A DNA stretch of 64,000 bases, from positions 1-64,000 of the forward strand of contig JACGCM010002563.1 in assembly GCA_014058105.1 (NCBI GenBank). The letters run 5' to 3'. Of the stretch, positions 40,697 through 53,073 are shown in pieces; the stretch's first letter is position 1, and the number at the start of each line of letters is the position of its first letter. A program made the position numbers and the translations under genes. The notes beneath the pieces were generated by a model. It saw nothing but the letters and a program-made list of their open reading frames with translations, made no database searches and was not told where the DNA came from. The DNA is from Kingdonia uniflora (lineage: Eukaryota > Streptophyta > Magnoliopsida > Ranunculales > Circaeasteraceae).

Positions 40697-41806
40697 GTTA
40701 AATGGCTAAGTTACCATGCTTTCAATATTACTGGATTCTATAAATTTTTTGATCAACCTCTACATGATTGCTATATCACTAACAAAATCATGAAGTCACC
40801 CTTTGTTCCTTACGTTAAATTTGGACGTTACAAGACTCAACTAAAATTGGAAACAAGTGTCTCCTCTTAATATTTTGGAGATGCGGTTTTGCATTCTTCA
40901 AGCATGGCTTTGTTCTGCAAGGTGACCAACCTAGACCCAAATGTTGCGGCCTTGCTTTCCATCTGGAATGCTGGCTATGATATCTGATTTGGAATGAGCG
41001 TCGCTATTTAAAGCTAGATTTAATAGTCAGTACATGATGGTTTGGTGAGTGCCTCAAGTTTGTTGCACTAGTACGGCTTTGAAATTGGGTGGGAAATGGC
41101 GTACTAAGGCATCTCGTAATGAATAAAGGGTAAGTGCATCCGCATCGCGTTGGCTAATAGGACAGTCTAGCCAGCCACGTAGACATGTAAATTAATATGG
41201 CATTCTTAGTAAGTGTTCCCAAATTATTTCATACGTGTTTGCAGAAAGTAACTTTGTTTATATCCCTACAACTAACAAGATTATAGATATCCTTGTTTAA
41301 ATAACAATGGTATTTTTGGAGCAAGCGTTGATATGTTAAGTTGCAGGCTTTATTACAATACTTGCTCTCAAGTTCTGAATCGTGATACAGTAAAATAGAG
41401 TTGCAGTCCAGTAAATTATCGTAATGAAGTTCCTATAGCAAATGTATATACTTTGTTTTCATGGTTACATTGTAAGTGAATACAATAGCTGGAATGAAAC
41501 ATCTAATAGAAAGTACCCAAATATAAACATAAACATTATTAATATACACAATGGGTATAGACGTCACAACATCTAATAGAAAGTATCCAACTGCCCTTAT
41601 CTTCATATTTGGAGTGAGCTACACTTTGAAATTTCCAAATACCTATTAAACTGAATTTCTTAATGATGTCATTACTGCCAAACATAATAACAAAGGTTAG
41701 TATAATGATTTTCATAAAAATAATATCAAGTTTAGACTAAAACAAAGCTGAATTTCTTACCTTACAAAACCAGCTATGAATCTTTGGCGTGTGCAAATGT
41801 TTCTCA
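40697..41806. other. Spacer downstream of the resistance-gene pseudogene
   Basis: AT-rich sequence with no gene or element that I can support. It should contain the 3' end of the ancestral NBS-LRR transcription unit, which was read on the minus strand. Confidence 0.45.
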
Positions 41807-44416
41807 CTAAATCTTCTTATTATTGTTAATGTGAATGTTTGGGATGTGGGATATGATGCTCCAGTCTTGTCCTACTTCCTTCAGGCAATGTGGTCTCAAG
41901 ATAAGACATTCACTGATGTCCAATTCCTGAAGTAAGGTAAGATGCTGCAATTCGTCGGGGATACTTGATAAGAAATGGCAGTAGGATACTTATAAAGTTT
42001 GGAGTGCCTTGAGTTGTGATAAGCCTCGTCGAAGTGTTGGATGCGGCCAAAACTAAATATCTAGAGACTTGAGGTTGGTGTGGAGACCATTTTGTATGGG
42101 TAATGATATCAAAACAGAACCTGCATCGTTCCATAACACCAACTTCTCCAGAAACGGGGGAAGGTAAGAGACCTCCAAATACGGACAACTGTCTATTGTC
42201 ATTTCCCTTAGTGAAGAAGATAAGATTTGGCCTGGCAATGACTTCAGCAATGGGCAACTCTAGATTGATAGCTTTTGAAGAAGAGGCATGATACTGATAT
42301 TTGTGGTCGTCTTTATCACCCACTTCTCCCAATGTTTCATATGACGAATTGAAAGCTTCTTTTAGTTGGGGAACGCTATTACTGGTGCTGATATATCGTC
42401 GACACTGTCACCATACCAGACTTGAAGGCCCATTATTGGTGAAACCGAATCTAATTGATATAGATATAACTCTTCAAGAAATTCAAGTCATCCAAGAGCT
42501 GTTAATACCTTTAAGTTTTTGCATAATCCGATTCTAAGTTGACAGAGCATAATTGATCTTCCTTCCCAATTCGAAAACTCCATTCAACTTGGATACTTGG
42601 AAGTAATTCAAGGACAGTCTTCACTGCCTCATCATTATCATCATCATCATCATCCTCATCATCATTTTCATTGAAGTAATTCAATTCCAGATCGGAGGTA
42701 TCCTTTATCTTTCAAAATTGCCTAATGACGAGCCTCATTCCCAACACCTTTAATATTTGATATTACCAAAGAACCACAAAGGTTGTTGAGATCTTTTAGT
42801 TCTCCAATATCAGCTCCTTCTTCACTCACAACGAACTTGGTCAATGTTTGAAGATCTCTTAATTTCCCAATTCCTCGAGGAAAGCATTTAAGACTATAAC
42901 ATTCTTCAACTTTATGGTGCCTCAAGCTAACCATTTTCCCCGTATCATTAGAAAGTTTCTGAAGATTTTCACACCCATTAAGTATCAACGTTTAAAAATT
43001 GGATAGATTACTAATCGATCCAGGTAACTCCTCCAACAATCTAGTATCTTCAGTTTCAAGGTGCCTCAAACTGACGAGTTTCCCAATCCCATTGGGAAGT
43101 CTACGAAGATTGTAACACCTATTAAGTCTCAATGTTTGCAAGGTAGTTCCTCTATACCCGTATCTGACAAGTCGAGATACCTTAGATGTATTAACTTCTC
43201 AAATTTATTTGGCAATTTCTTAATCTCAGTATCACTCAAATCAAGTGCCCTAAGAGTTGTCAAATGACTCAACAAACTCAAATCTTCACAATCGATGTTC
43301 GTAAACTCAACAAGTAATGTTTGCAACTCTTCAAATTCCAAATGGAAAGAGGAATTTGATCATCATTAGAAACCATTAGAGATAAATGTCGGGCTTTCAT
43401 GTCGTTTAACTTTATCTCGCGGGTTTCAGCAACAAGGCATTCATTGTTAGCGACAAAAGTTGCAAATTCGTGAGAAGGCTGTGCATCTTGCAGTAATTTA
43501 TATTGCCATCCTCGTCCATTTCTAGATTTTGGAAAAATGAGCGCATCACCAATTCATCGATGAATTCTGCACCTATGCTTTCCAGCTCCCTCGTCTCCCT
43601 GGTCTCACTTGACCGAATACAACCTTCCGCCATCCACATCTTGATCAGGAGATCTTTCTCTATTATATGATCTTTTGGAAAGACCGCACAATACGTAAAG
43701 CAATGTTTTAGGTGTGACGGCAAAGCATTGTAACTCAATAGCAAAGGTGACAATGCCAATTCGCCGGCAGTAGGGAATTTCCATATGTCACTCGCCAAGA
43801 AATCCTCCCAATCATCCACATTTCTTTTACGGGGCATGAGACTACCTAAACTCTTTGCATAGAGAGGTACTCCTTTACACCTATCTGAAATTTTTCTTCC
43901 GATATCATTCAACTTATGGCAATTGGATTCCCCTCTCCTCTTCTCAAAGGCAAGACATTCAAATAATAGCCAACAGTCATCATCAGATAATTATTGTAGG
44001 TTATGTTTGGCAGTTGTGCCTACGGTCTGAGCAACAACATTATCACGTGTTATAACCATAATTCTGCTAGCTTTCTTGCCATGGTCAAGGGCAAGCTTTA
44101 GTCGTTCCCAACGTGCTCGATCCTTAGTCCACACATCATCTAATACAAGAAAAAATAGTTTTCCCTCAAGAGAATGGCATAAATGATTATGCCAAGCCTG
44201 CAATGTTGTAAGATTTGGGACATCGCCACCGAGCTCTTCTATGATCGCCTTCGCTATCCTTTTAAGATCAAAAGGCTCAGAGACCCAAACACACATTTTT
44301 CTTATCAAAGTGGTTCTTCACCTTCTCCGCATTGAAAATGTATTGTACAAGAGTAGTCTTTCCTATGCCTCCCATGCCTACTATAGAGACGACGGGGACA
44401 CTTGACTCAACATGAC

Positions 44417-45101
44417 TGTTATAAGGGCTTATTTCTAATCCTCGCACTGAGTCTGATATTCGAGGTCACATAGCTCTGGTAAACATACTAGTAACCAACC
44501 AAGGATTGAGAACAAGCATATTACAATACAGACTTCCTCATATACAGTTCGGGGATATTAAAGCATCCTGTAAAATCGCACTGCAGAAGATACTCAGATG
44601 CCCATCAATAGTTCGTATACATGCGAACATCGTTAGAGATCGTATCTTCATCAACAGCCCGAAGTTGCAGCTAAGGTCATCAAGAGATCCGTTACAATAT
44701 CAACAATTATCAGATAGCAGGGCGTTACAAAATACCTCATAAAAGGCTCATCAAACTCATATATTGTAACGTTCCTTTTTAAAGCAATAACGGTCATGTT
44801 ATAAGAACTATAAATACGACCAGAGAGTGACAGATTAGAGAGGTGGCAAAAACACATCTGAGGGAGGCTTCTCTGAGACCTTCTAAGAGGCCTTCTCTAC
44901 ATTTCTCTCTCTCTTTGTAATAGTTTGCAATCTATAAACATTTCTCTCTTTCTAAATCCTCAGGAGAGGTCGTGGTTTTTAACCCATTCAAGGGTTTTCC
45001 ATGCTAAATCGCGTGTTAGCTACTTTCAGTTCGTAGCTAATATTCTATATTTCAAGGGTGTAAGGCACTATTTTTGTCTAATACGAAAATAGGTTATTAC
45101 A
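44417..45101 (+). repeat. 5' LTR of the Tat-like element
   Basis: 685 bp, TGTTATAAGGG...TTATTACA. It is alignable over its length with the 3' LTR at 51679. It carries about 39 bp (TAGTTTGCAATCTATAAACA and neighbours) that the 3' LTR lacks, plus many substitutions, so the insertion is old. Confidence 0.85.
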
Positions 45102-45175
45102 TTTGGCACCGTCTGTGGGAACGAAGTATAAGCTCAGCGTTCTTCGATCCAATTTTGATATTCATTTTTTGAAGG

Positions 45176-46393
45176 ATGGCAAATCAAGAAAAAACACCTA
45201 ACGTCCTGCCTGACGCTACTGAGGGAGTGACGGACCTTCAAACTACTATGCAAACAGAAACTGAGCGATGAATAAAACTAGAGAAACAGCTCGCCAGTAT
45301 GCAGAGCACGATCAGAGCACTTCAAGATCAATTAACAGAAAATTCAAGACCACGGAACGCTCTACCTGCAACCTCGAGGGTATCAGTCTATAATCACTTG
45401 GGAAATCGAGGAAAAAATCTAGCACTTCCACAAATTCAGTAAGAACCAGTTCTACCTAGGAGTCACATCAATTCACCATTACCTGCTGAAGCAATAATAG
45501 ATCTGCAACCATAAGTGGAACAAAATAGAGAAAAACCTCGAGTTTCGGTCTATGACCGCATGAGCGAAGCAATAGGAGAGCGTAGTCCACCAGGAGGATA
45601 AGCCACCAGACAGGCTATCACGTTTCGACAACATATCACTCTGGAATAGGTGGACAAACGCATCAAGGAGCTGTTAGAGGCTCAAATACTCACTGGAAGA
45701 AACAACTATACTAAATTACAGAAGAGACCGCTTGCACAAAAGTTGTTGGGCGAGGAAGTACCCACCAGTTTTCATACTCCGAAGATTCAGAAATACAAGA
45801 GAGGCGATCCTGTGGAGCACGTCCAGAAATTTCAGGATTCTTTGGGGCGGCATTCGACAACCAACCACATCCTCTGTCGTCTCTTCCCGATCAGTTTAAA
45901 AGGCGAACCTCTACGATGGTTTCACACACTTAGTAAAGGATCTATCTTCACTTTCGAACAACTTTGCGAACTGTTTGTCAAAAACTATTCGCACAATAAA
46001 GACAAGGAGAAGAGTCTTTACTCTTTGTTCAGCCTGAAGTAGACCCCAGATGAAAAATTAGAGACGTTTACCAAGATGTTTTTCGGGTTAGCTCGAAAAA
46101 TTGATAACCTCGATACGAAAATCACAATCTCCACATTCACCAATGCTCTACTCGTGGATGGACGAGTCAAGGAGCAACTGGTTCTCAACAAACCACTGAC
46201 GTTAGAGGATATGATTGAAAAGGTTAACAAATTTATCGACCTCGAGCGACAGACAACCGAGAAACCAAAACCTCAACACATCACTCTATTCACCAAAGAT
46301 CATCCCGAAGAACTTGCTCACAACAGCAGTAAAGACGATGGGGGTGATAAGAAGTGCTTCAAGTCCTATGGCAATCGAACACGTCAAGGATGA
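45176..46393 (+). pseudogene. gag of the Tat-like element
   Basis: Starts MANQEKTPNV-like after a 54-nt leader from the primer-binding site. An N-terminal coiled-coil-like part is followed by the gag domain (KYKRGDPVEHVQKFQDSLGR, NHILCRLFPISLKGEPLRWF, ELFVKNYSHN; then KIDNLDTKITISTFTNALL). Several in-frame stops (near 45268, 45439, 45598 and 46040) break it. It is the structural capsid protein of the element. Confidence 0.8.
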
Positions 46394-46439
46394 AAAAAGC
46401 CAATTCCATGCATACCACAATTAACAACTACTCTTGCAA

Positions 46440-49400
46440 ACTTGTACCCGCTGCTGCAAAAAGATGAATTCTTCATAAATGCCAATACTCTTCCGCCCAT
46501 ACCAGGAAAGCCATATTGCATTCACCACCATATTCAACATCATGATACGGAGCAGTGTTTTGCACTGAAATTTCTTCTCCAGAACATATTTGCACAAGGT
46601 TGAATGTTTGAGTATATTGTTGGCATCGAAAGCTACAAAGACGGCAGTTACAAGACTGACACCACAATCGTCCAAGTTGACGAAACGGATAAAGAAAAAC
46701 ACTTGTACTTCATCGAGACTCAAACGGTCAACAGCTCCAGCAGATCCAAACGTAGGCGTGTTGGACAATGCCATGATCTGATGATGGTAGACAAAGAAGT
46801 TCATTTGTTACCAAAATCTAGCAATCAACGAGCTGGGATTTCTTTTGAAGACTGTGACGTTCTTCATGTCAACTTTCCACACCATGATGCTCTCGTCATC
46901 ATGTTAAAGATGAAGAACATAGTTCTACATACAATGATGGTAGATACCGGCAGCAGCATCGAACTATTATTCCAAAGCACAATCGGCCAAATGGGCTTAG
47001 TAGACAAGGTTAAACCTAGTGACATCAATGTCTTAGGATTCAATAGCTCTAAGGAAGAGCACGTGGGAAAAATCGCACTTCCCATCACAGCCGGGCCAGT
47101 TATACTTGATGTAATCCATTACGTCATTAATGTTAAATCCTGCTATCTGGGCATCATGGGACGACCATGGTTGCATAACATGAAGACTATTCCCTCCACA
47201 TATCATCAGGAGTTACGATTTGACTGGAAATGAGGGATCTACGAAATCAAAGACAGCCAGAAATTGGCTCGAGCTTGCAATAGCACTATCTCCGTCAAAA
47301 CTGAACCTGCCATAACAACTACAGCATAACAATTACTGCAGTCAATTCCAGCAAAACCTCAGTTGCCAAGCGTCGAACTAACAGAGTACATCGAAATCAG
47401 TGGCACTCAAAGATGAACTTACATTGGAACTTTCTTGAGCACGGAGGAACGCCCAAATCTCATACACTTCCTTACAGATAATAATGACGTCTTTGCATGG
47501 ATGTTTCACGAAATGCCTGGGATCGATCCAGCTATAGCATGCCACAGGATAGAGTCAAAAGATAAAGCAGAACCTGTTAAAAAAAACAACGGACTCTAAC
47601 ACCAAAATTACGAGATGAAGTTAATAAAGAAATTGACAAATTGATTGAGGTCAATTTTATTCGCAAAGCTATCTACCCTGACTGGATCTCAAACATTATC
47701 GCAGTCCCAAAGAAGAATGGCAAGATCAAAGTCTGCGTTGATTTCACAGATCTTAACCGATACACTCCGAAAGATAGCTTACCATTACCAATCATCAGCC
47801 ATCTGCTCGATTCTACAGCAGGGCACATTTTCTAGAAGATCAAGACAAGACTGCGTTCATCACTGAACAAGGTCTATATTGCTACAAAGTCATACCTTTC
47901 AGCCTGAAAAATGCCAGCGCTACCTATCAGCGATTGATGGTACAAATGTTCAAAGATCATCTCGGTAAAACAGTGAAGGTCTACATTGGCGATATGCCCT
48001 GCAAAAGTCTAAAGATAGAAGACCATCTTACTGATTTGCGAACAACTTTTGAGATTTTATGATCTCACAAGATGCGTTTAAATCCCGATAAATGCCAGTT
48101 CGAAGTACAATCCAGAAATTTTCTAGGGCATCTAATCAGCAAAGGAGGGATTGAAGCTGATCCATCACGCATACGAGCTCTCTTGGTTATGCCTTCACCA
48201 AAGACAAAGAAGGACGTTTAGAAGCTAGCCGGGAAGATTACAACACTAAATAGATGTGTATCCAAGTCTTCAGACAAATGCCGACCTTTATTCGATCTAT
48301 TAAAACAGGGTACATCGCGAGGAAAATCAAAGAAAGATCCAGAGATCGAATGGACAAACAAATGTGAAATGGCTTTCTTCAAACTCAAAAGTTGTTTGGG
48401 CAAATCACCAATTATGAGCACACCAGCAGTTGGAGAAGAACTCACAGTATACCTAGCTGTCACAGATACATTTCTCAGCTCCGTTCCTCTCTGAATCGAA
48501 GAAAAGACTGAGAAACCAGTCTATTTTATCAGCAAGACTCTGACTCCCGCTGAAATAGGATACACCAAAATCGAGAAGCATCTTCTAGCTCTCGTCTATA
48601 TATCGCAAAAATTGAAACAGTATTTCCAAGCTCATATTATTTGTGTCTTGGCGAACTATTCACTACGAGAAATCGTATCCAAGTGTGAAAAATCTCGACG
48701 TATTCAACAATGGTTAGTCACACTCGGGGAACACGATATATATTTTGAACCACGTCACTCTGAAAAGGTCAAGCTATAGTAGATTTTCTAGCTGACTTTC
48801 TTGTAAATGATCCTGATTGGAAAGAAAAATTTATTGATCAAAAAGCTGAACCACCCGCAGATCAATCCGAAGATAAGTCAGATTGGGTAAACAAGAAAGG
48901 TTGGCGACTTTTGATTGACGGCTCCACCGGCCCAGCCAGATCAGGAATTAGAATTGTTCTTATTACCCCTTCCAATAATCAGCTCAAAAAATCCATTCAT
49001 CTCAATTTTGAAGTAACTAATAATGAAGCAGAATATGAGGCTTTAATTTATGGCTTGGACATGGTACTCACACTGGGTGTAACAGAACTCTCTGTCTACG
49101 TAGATTCATTGCTAATCGTCAACCATTACACAGACGTTTATCAAACCAATGGGAGAATGGTCGACAATGCCGTTACAGTAGTTGAACGGATGAACAAATT
49201 TCTGAAAATTTCTATGGAGCATTTTCCAAGGGGAGAAAATAGATATTCAGATACACTCACTTACCTTGTTGGTGTCATCGGATCAGAAGCTCATTACTTA
49301 AAAAATTGATGTCATTTCTAACCCCAGCATTAATACCATCGTGTCCAACACCATTAAGACTGGGGGCAGCGAAGATATCGAAGATGACTAAAGAAAGCCT

Positions 49401-50625
49401 CTCATTGCATACATCGGACCACAAAATAAATTCGACGGTCCACTTCCAGATGAGCCTACATAACGTCAGAGATTAATTGATAATGCTCGAAGATACATTG
49501 TTCAGGACAATCTCCTATACAAAATTTTTGTAACTGGTCCATACCTCATTTGTCTAATCTGCCAAAGAAGCACAACAATTCTTACACGATCTACACAAAG
49601 GCACGTGTGGATCCCATGCAGCAGGACGATCTCTTGTAAATAAAGCTTTGACTCAAGGAATGTTTTGGCCTAAGATGAAAGCACAAGCAATCAAATATGC
49701 TCGTAAGTGTGACGCTTGTCAATGGCATGAACCTAAAATACGAGCTCCAGCACTCGAACTACACTCAAGCCAAGTCATTTGGCCATTCAGACGATGGGCT
49801 CTCGATCTCGTAGGAGAGCTTCCTACAACACTAGGAAAATAAAAACATTTGGTGGTCGCTACAGATTACTTCACTAAATGGGTAGAAGCAGTTTCACTGT
49901 GCCAAATACGTGAAGAATAAGTCATCCGATTTATCTGGGAGAACATTATTATCCGGTTCGGCAGACCATGTCTCATCAAAATTGATAATGGACCACAGTT
50001 CGTTGGCTCCAAAGTCGTCGTATTCCTCAATGAGTACAATATCATTCATTCCCCATCCAATCCTTATTATCCACAAGGGACAAGCTAAGATTATAAATCG
50101 AACTATTGTGGATGGCATCAAGAAGAGTTTAAATGACAAAAGGGGAATTGGGTGAACAAGTTACCATACGTACTTTGGGCATACGGAACTACTCCCAGAA
50201 TAGCAACAGCCTGTACTCCATTTTTATTGGCCTACGGGACTGAAGCCATCATTCCTACTTAATATTATCATCCAATACATGATCACGAGATGACAGATGA
50301 AGAAAGCGAATTTTAGATCGCATGCAATCTGAATTTGATCGAAGAAACACGTGACAAAGCCATTGTTAATCTGGGAAGATATCATCTTGCCTTATCCCAA
50401 TCCTATAACAAATGCGCTTGACACAGAGAATTCAATGTTAAAGACCTCGTTCTCAGATAAATCCTACAACATCGCTAAACACCTAATGCTGGAAAGTTAG
50501 CAGACAATTAGGAAGGTCATTTTATCGTAACTGGCACAAGTGGTTTAGGATCCTACGATCTCAGTACATATGAAGGTGTACCTATACCTAATCTGTGGAA
50601 TACCCATCGATTGAAGCTGTATTAA
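46440..50625 (+). pseudogene. pol (PR-RT-RH-aRH-INT) of the Tat-like element
   Basis: Protease MVDTGSSIELLF near 46940; RT begins PDWISNIIAVPKKNGKIKVC at about 47674. About 85 nt of the RT palm is deleted after LLDSTAG, and the catalytic box reads YIGDM (47983-47997), not YIDDM. RNase H follows (KPVYFISKTLTPAEIGYTKI). A second RNase H frame lies at 48911-49309 (IDGSTGPARSGIRIVLITP, NNEAEYEALIYGL). Integrase has the CDACQWHEPK zinc motif, ALDLVGELP (first Asp) and KIDNGPQFVGS (second Asp), ending LWNTHRLKLY at TAA 50623-50625. Numerous stops and frameshifts; inactive. Confidence 0.85.
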
Positions 50626-51678
50626 AGATAAACATGCTGTAATATCTGATATTCTTCAATAAAGTACTTTTTCATCATCATCTTGCAAGTCTACTCAATT
50701 CAATCTTTGGCTAGTTCAAGAATTTCTACACAGTTTTCCACAGCAGTTCATTCAAGAAGATTTAAACACTTACAATACAAGATACAAAAAGTTTGAATTT
50801 ATTATTCAAGATATGCAATTTATAAGGACGAATACTTCATTCAGTTCAAAAATCAAGATTATAAGATCTACAGACAGCTATTTCTTCTACAGCACGAAAG
50901 ATAGCTCATTTTACAAATGACAGTGCAACACTTAAACAGAAGCAGTAGAAGGCCCAACAGAAAAACTAGAGTACAGTAGAAGAAAAAGTTAATCCCATCA
51001 CTCCTCTGTAACCCCCACCATCTCCGAAGTCGCCGAAGACGAAGGACCACCTCCACCATTACAATACCTAATCTTTAGCGGGATATCGGAAATACTTCAC
51101 ATACGACACCCCAGCCTTCTCATCTTTTGTCGCCACCGCATTCTCTGTAAGTATCCGTAGACAGGCCCGACGGTGAGCAACAAACAAGACAACATAGTGG
51201 AATCGCCACATTTGCTGAAAGTTATCCTTTGCCTCCTCTACTTCTTCCTACGACCTCCCATAAAAAGCTGGGGAACAGGGATTGGAGTTGGCAGAGAAAG
51301 GCATTGGTCCCCAAAATAATAAGTTTGAAGACTTGCCATCATCTTCTGAACTCCTTCCTCATAAGCCTGACGGAAAGTAGTCACCATCACTACTACTTAC
51401 ACAAATTTGGAAGACTGACAAGATTAACCAGGGTGAATAGTGATAGCAGCTGTTCACTATGTTTTATATCAGTAGCATTTAAGGCACGCCACAACTTCCA
51501 ATAAAGTCTTTATCACAAGTGCACATCTCAAGTAGAATTTTTTGGAGACCCAACAGTCAAAACTATTATTCTTCCAAGATAAATGGAATCCATCAATACA
51601 GCATTTGAACAACTGGACTTCTCAACCAACACCACTCGCTACATACGTTTTTTCTGCTATTGGCTGAGAGGGGGTAGT
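50626..51678 (+). other. 3' non-coding region of the Tat-like element
   Basis: About 1 kb between the integrase stop and the 3' LTR. No ORF of substance is seen. It ends in the purine-rich tract used to prime plus-strand DNA. Confidence 0.6.
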
Positions 51679-52324
51679 TGTAAGGGCTTATTTCTAATCC
51701 TCGCACTGAGTCTGATATTTGAGCTCATATAGCTCGAGTAAACACACTAGTAACCAACCAAGGATTGAGAGCAAGCAGATTACAATACAGACTTCCTCAT
51801 CTACAGTTTAGGGATATTGAAGCATCCTATAATATCACACTGCAGAAGATACTCAGATGCCCATCAACAGTTCGTATACATACGAACATCATTAGAAATC
51901 GTATCTTCATCAACAGTCCGAAGTTACAGCTAAGGTCATCAAGAGATCTGTTACAAGGTCAACAATTATCAGATAGCAAGACATTACAAAAGACCTCATA
52001 AAAGACTCATCAAACTCATATATTGTAGTGTTCCTCTTTAAAACAATAACGGTTATGCTATAAGACCTATAAATAGGACCAGAGAGTGACAGATTATAGA
52101 GGTGGCAAAACACATCTGAGGGAGGCTGCTCTGAGACCTTCTAAGAGACCTTCTCTACATCTCTCTCTCTCTTTGTAAATCCTCAGCAGAGGTCGTGGTT
52201 TTTAACCCATTCAAGGGTTTTTTACACTTAATCACGTGTTAGCTACTTTCATTTCGTAGCTAATATTATATATTTCAAGGGTGTAAGGCACTATTTTTGT
52301 CTAATACGAAAATAGGCTATTACA
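51679..52324 (+). repeat. 3' LTR of the Tat-like element
   Basis: 646 bp, TGTAAGGGCTT...GGCTATTACA. Homologous to the 5' LTR at 44417, and preceded by the purine tract. Resistance-gene coding sequence resumes immediately after it. Confidence 0.85.
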
Positions 52325-52861
52325 ACTACTACTCTCACTCAATAACATGCTTATTAGTTTTTCTTTCTCCAGATCCCGACCATATACCTTTGATGCTTTG
52401 ATCCTTGAGATGGTGTGCCTACGCTCCTCATCTAGACGTACTTGCTGCTCATAGTCTTTTTTAGTTACTTGGAATTTTTATTTTTCTTTCTCAGTTATGA
52501 GAAGATCAAGACTTACCTTTAATTCTAGTATCCTACGACCGATATTATGGTGCAAGGTAGCCTTTTAGAAACAAGAGCAAGGAGATATAAAGCACGACCA
52601 TACCTTTTTCTTGCCAGTGCGAGTACCATCAATGCTATCTGGAGCACTATTTCCATCCGCAGCAATTTCTGATTTCATGATCTTTATGTGCCATTCGTCC
52701 AACACATTCTCCATTTTACAAGATACGGCTTTCAGCTTCTCTAAACATGCACTTTCAGGAACCTTCTTAATTTCATTTTTTTCCAAATTAAGGAGAATAT
52801 TCTTGACATGTCTCTTTTCCGCATCATCGAGAACATCACAGATGTTGTCAAATGTATCATA

Positions 52862-53066
52862 TGTAGAAACTAATACAAAGAATAAGAGATTCGAGAAGGA
52901 CTAACTTTATTATTATTCAATCATTACAATGGAAGAAGACCTTCTCCTATTATAGTTCAATTACTTGGGCGCTAAGTAAGAATATCCTATATTTAAAGAA
53001 TTCTATTTTTAGTATTTATACTATATTAGGTATATTCTATATTCAACATATATTTTATATTCAACA
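52862..53066 (-). repeat. Copia LTR (3' LTR in element sense)
   Basis: 205 bp with TG...CA ends. It differs from its partner at 56779 by scattered substitutions (for example ACTTTATTATTATT against ACTTTTTTATTATT), so the insertion is not recent. Confidence 0.88.
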
Positions 53067-53073
53067 CTCCCCC

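Larger units (their letters stand above)
44417..52324 (+). mobile_element. Ty3/gypsy Tat-like LTR retrotransposon, complete but decayed
   Basis: A 7.9-kb element inserted between the coiled-coil and NB-ARC coding regions of the NBS-LRR gene. Order: 5' LTR 44417-45101, primer-binding site TGGCACCGTCTGTGGGAA (45104-45121, tRNA-Lys type), gag, protease, RT, RNase H, a second (archaeal-type) RNase H, integrase, about 1 kb non-coding, purine tract GAGAGGGGGTAG (51666-51677), and 3' LTR 51679-52324. The paired RNase H domains are the hallmark of the Tat lineage (Ogre/Retand). Flanks ATGAC and ACTAC may be a decayed 5-bp duplication. Confidence 0.88.
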
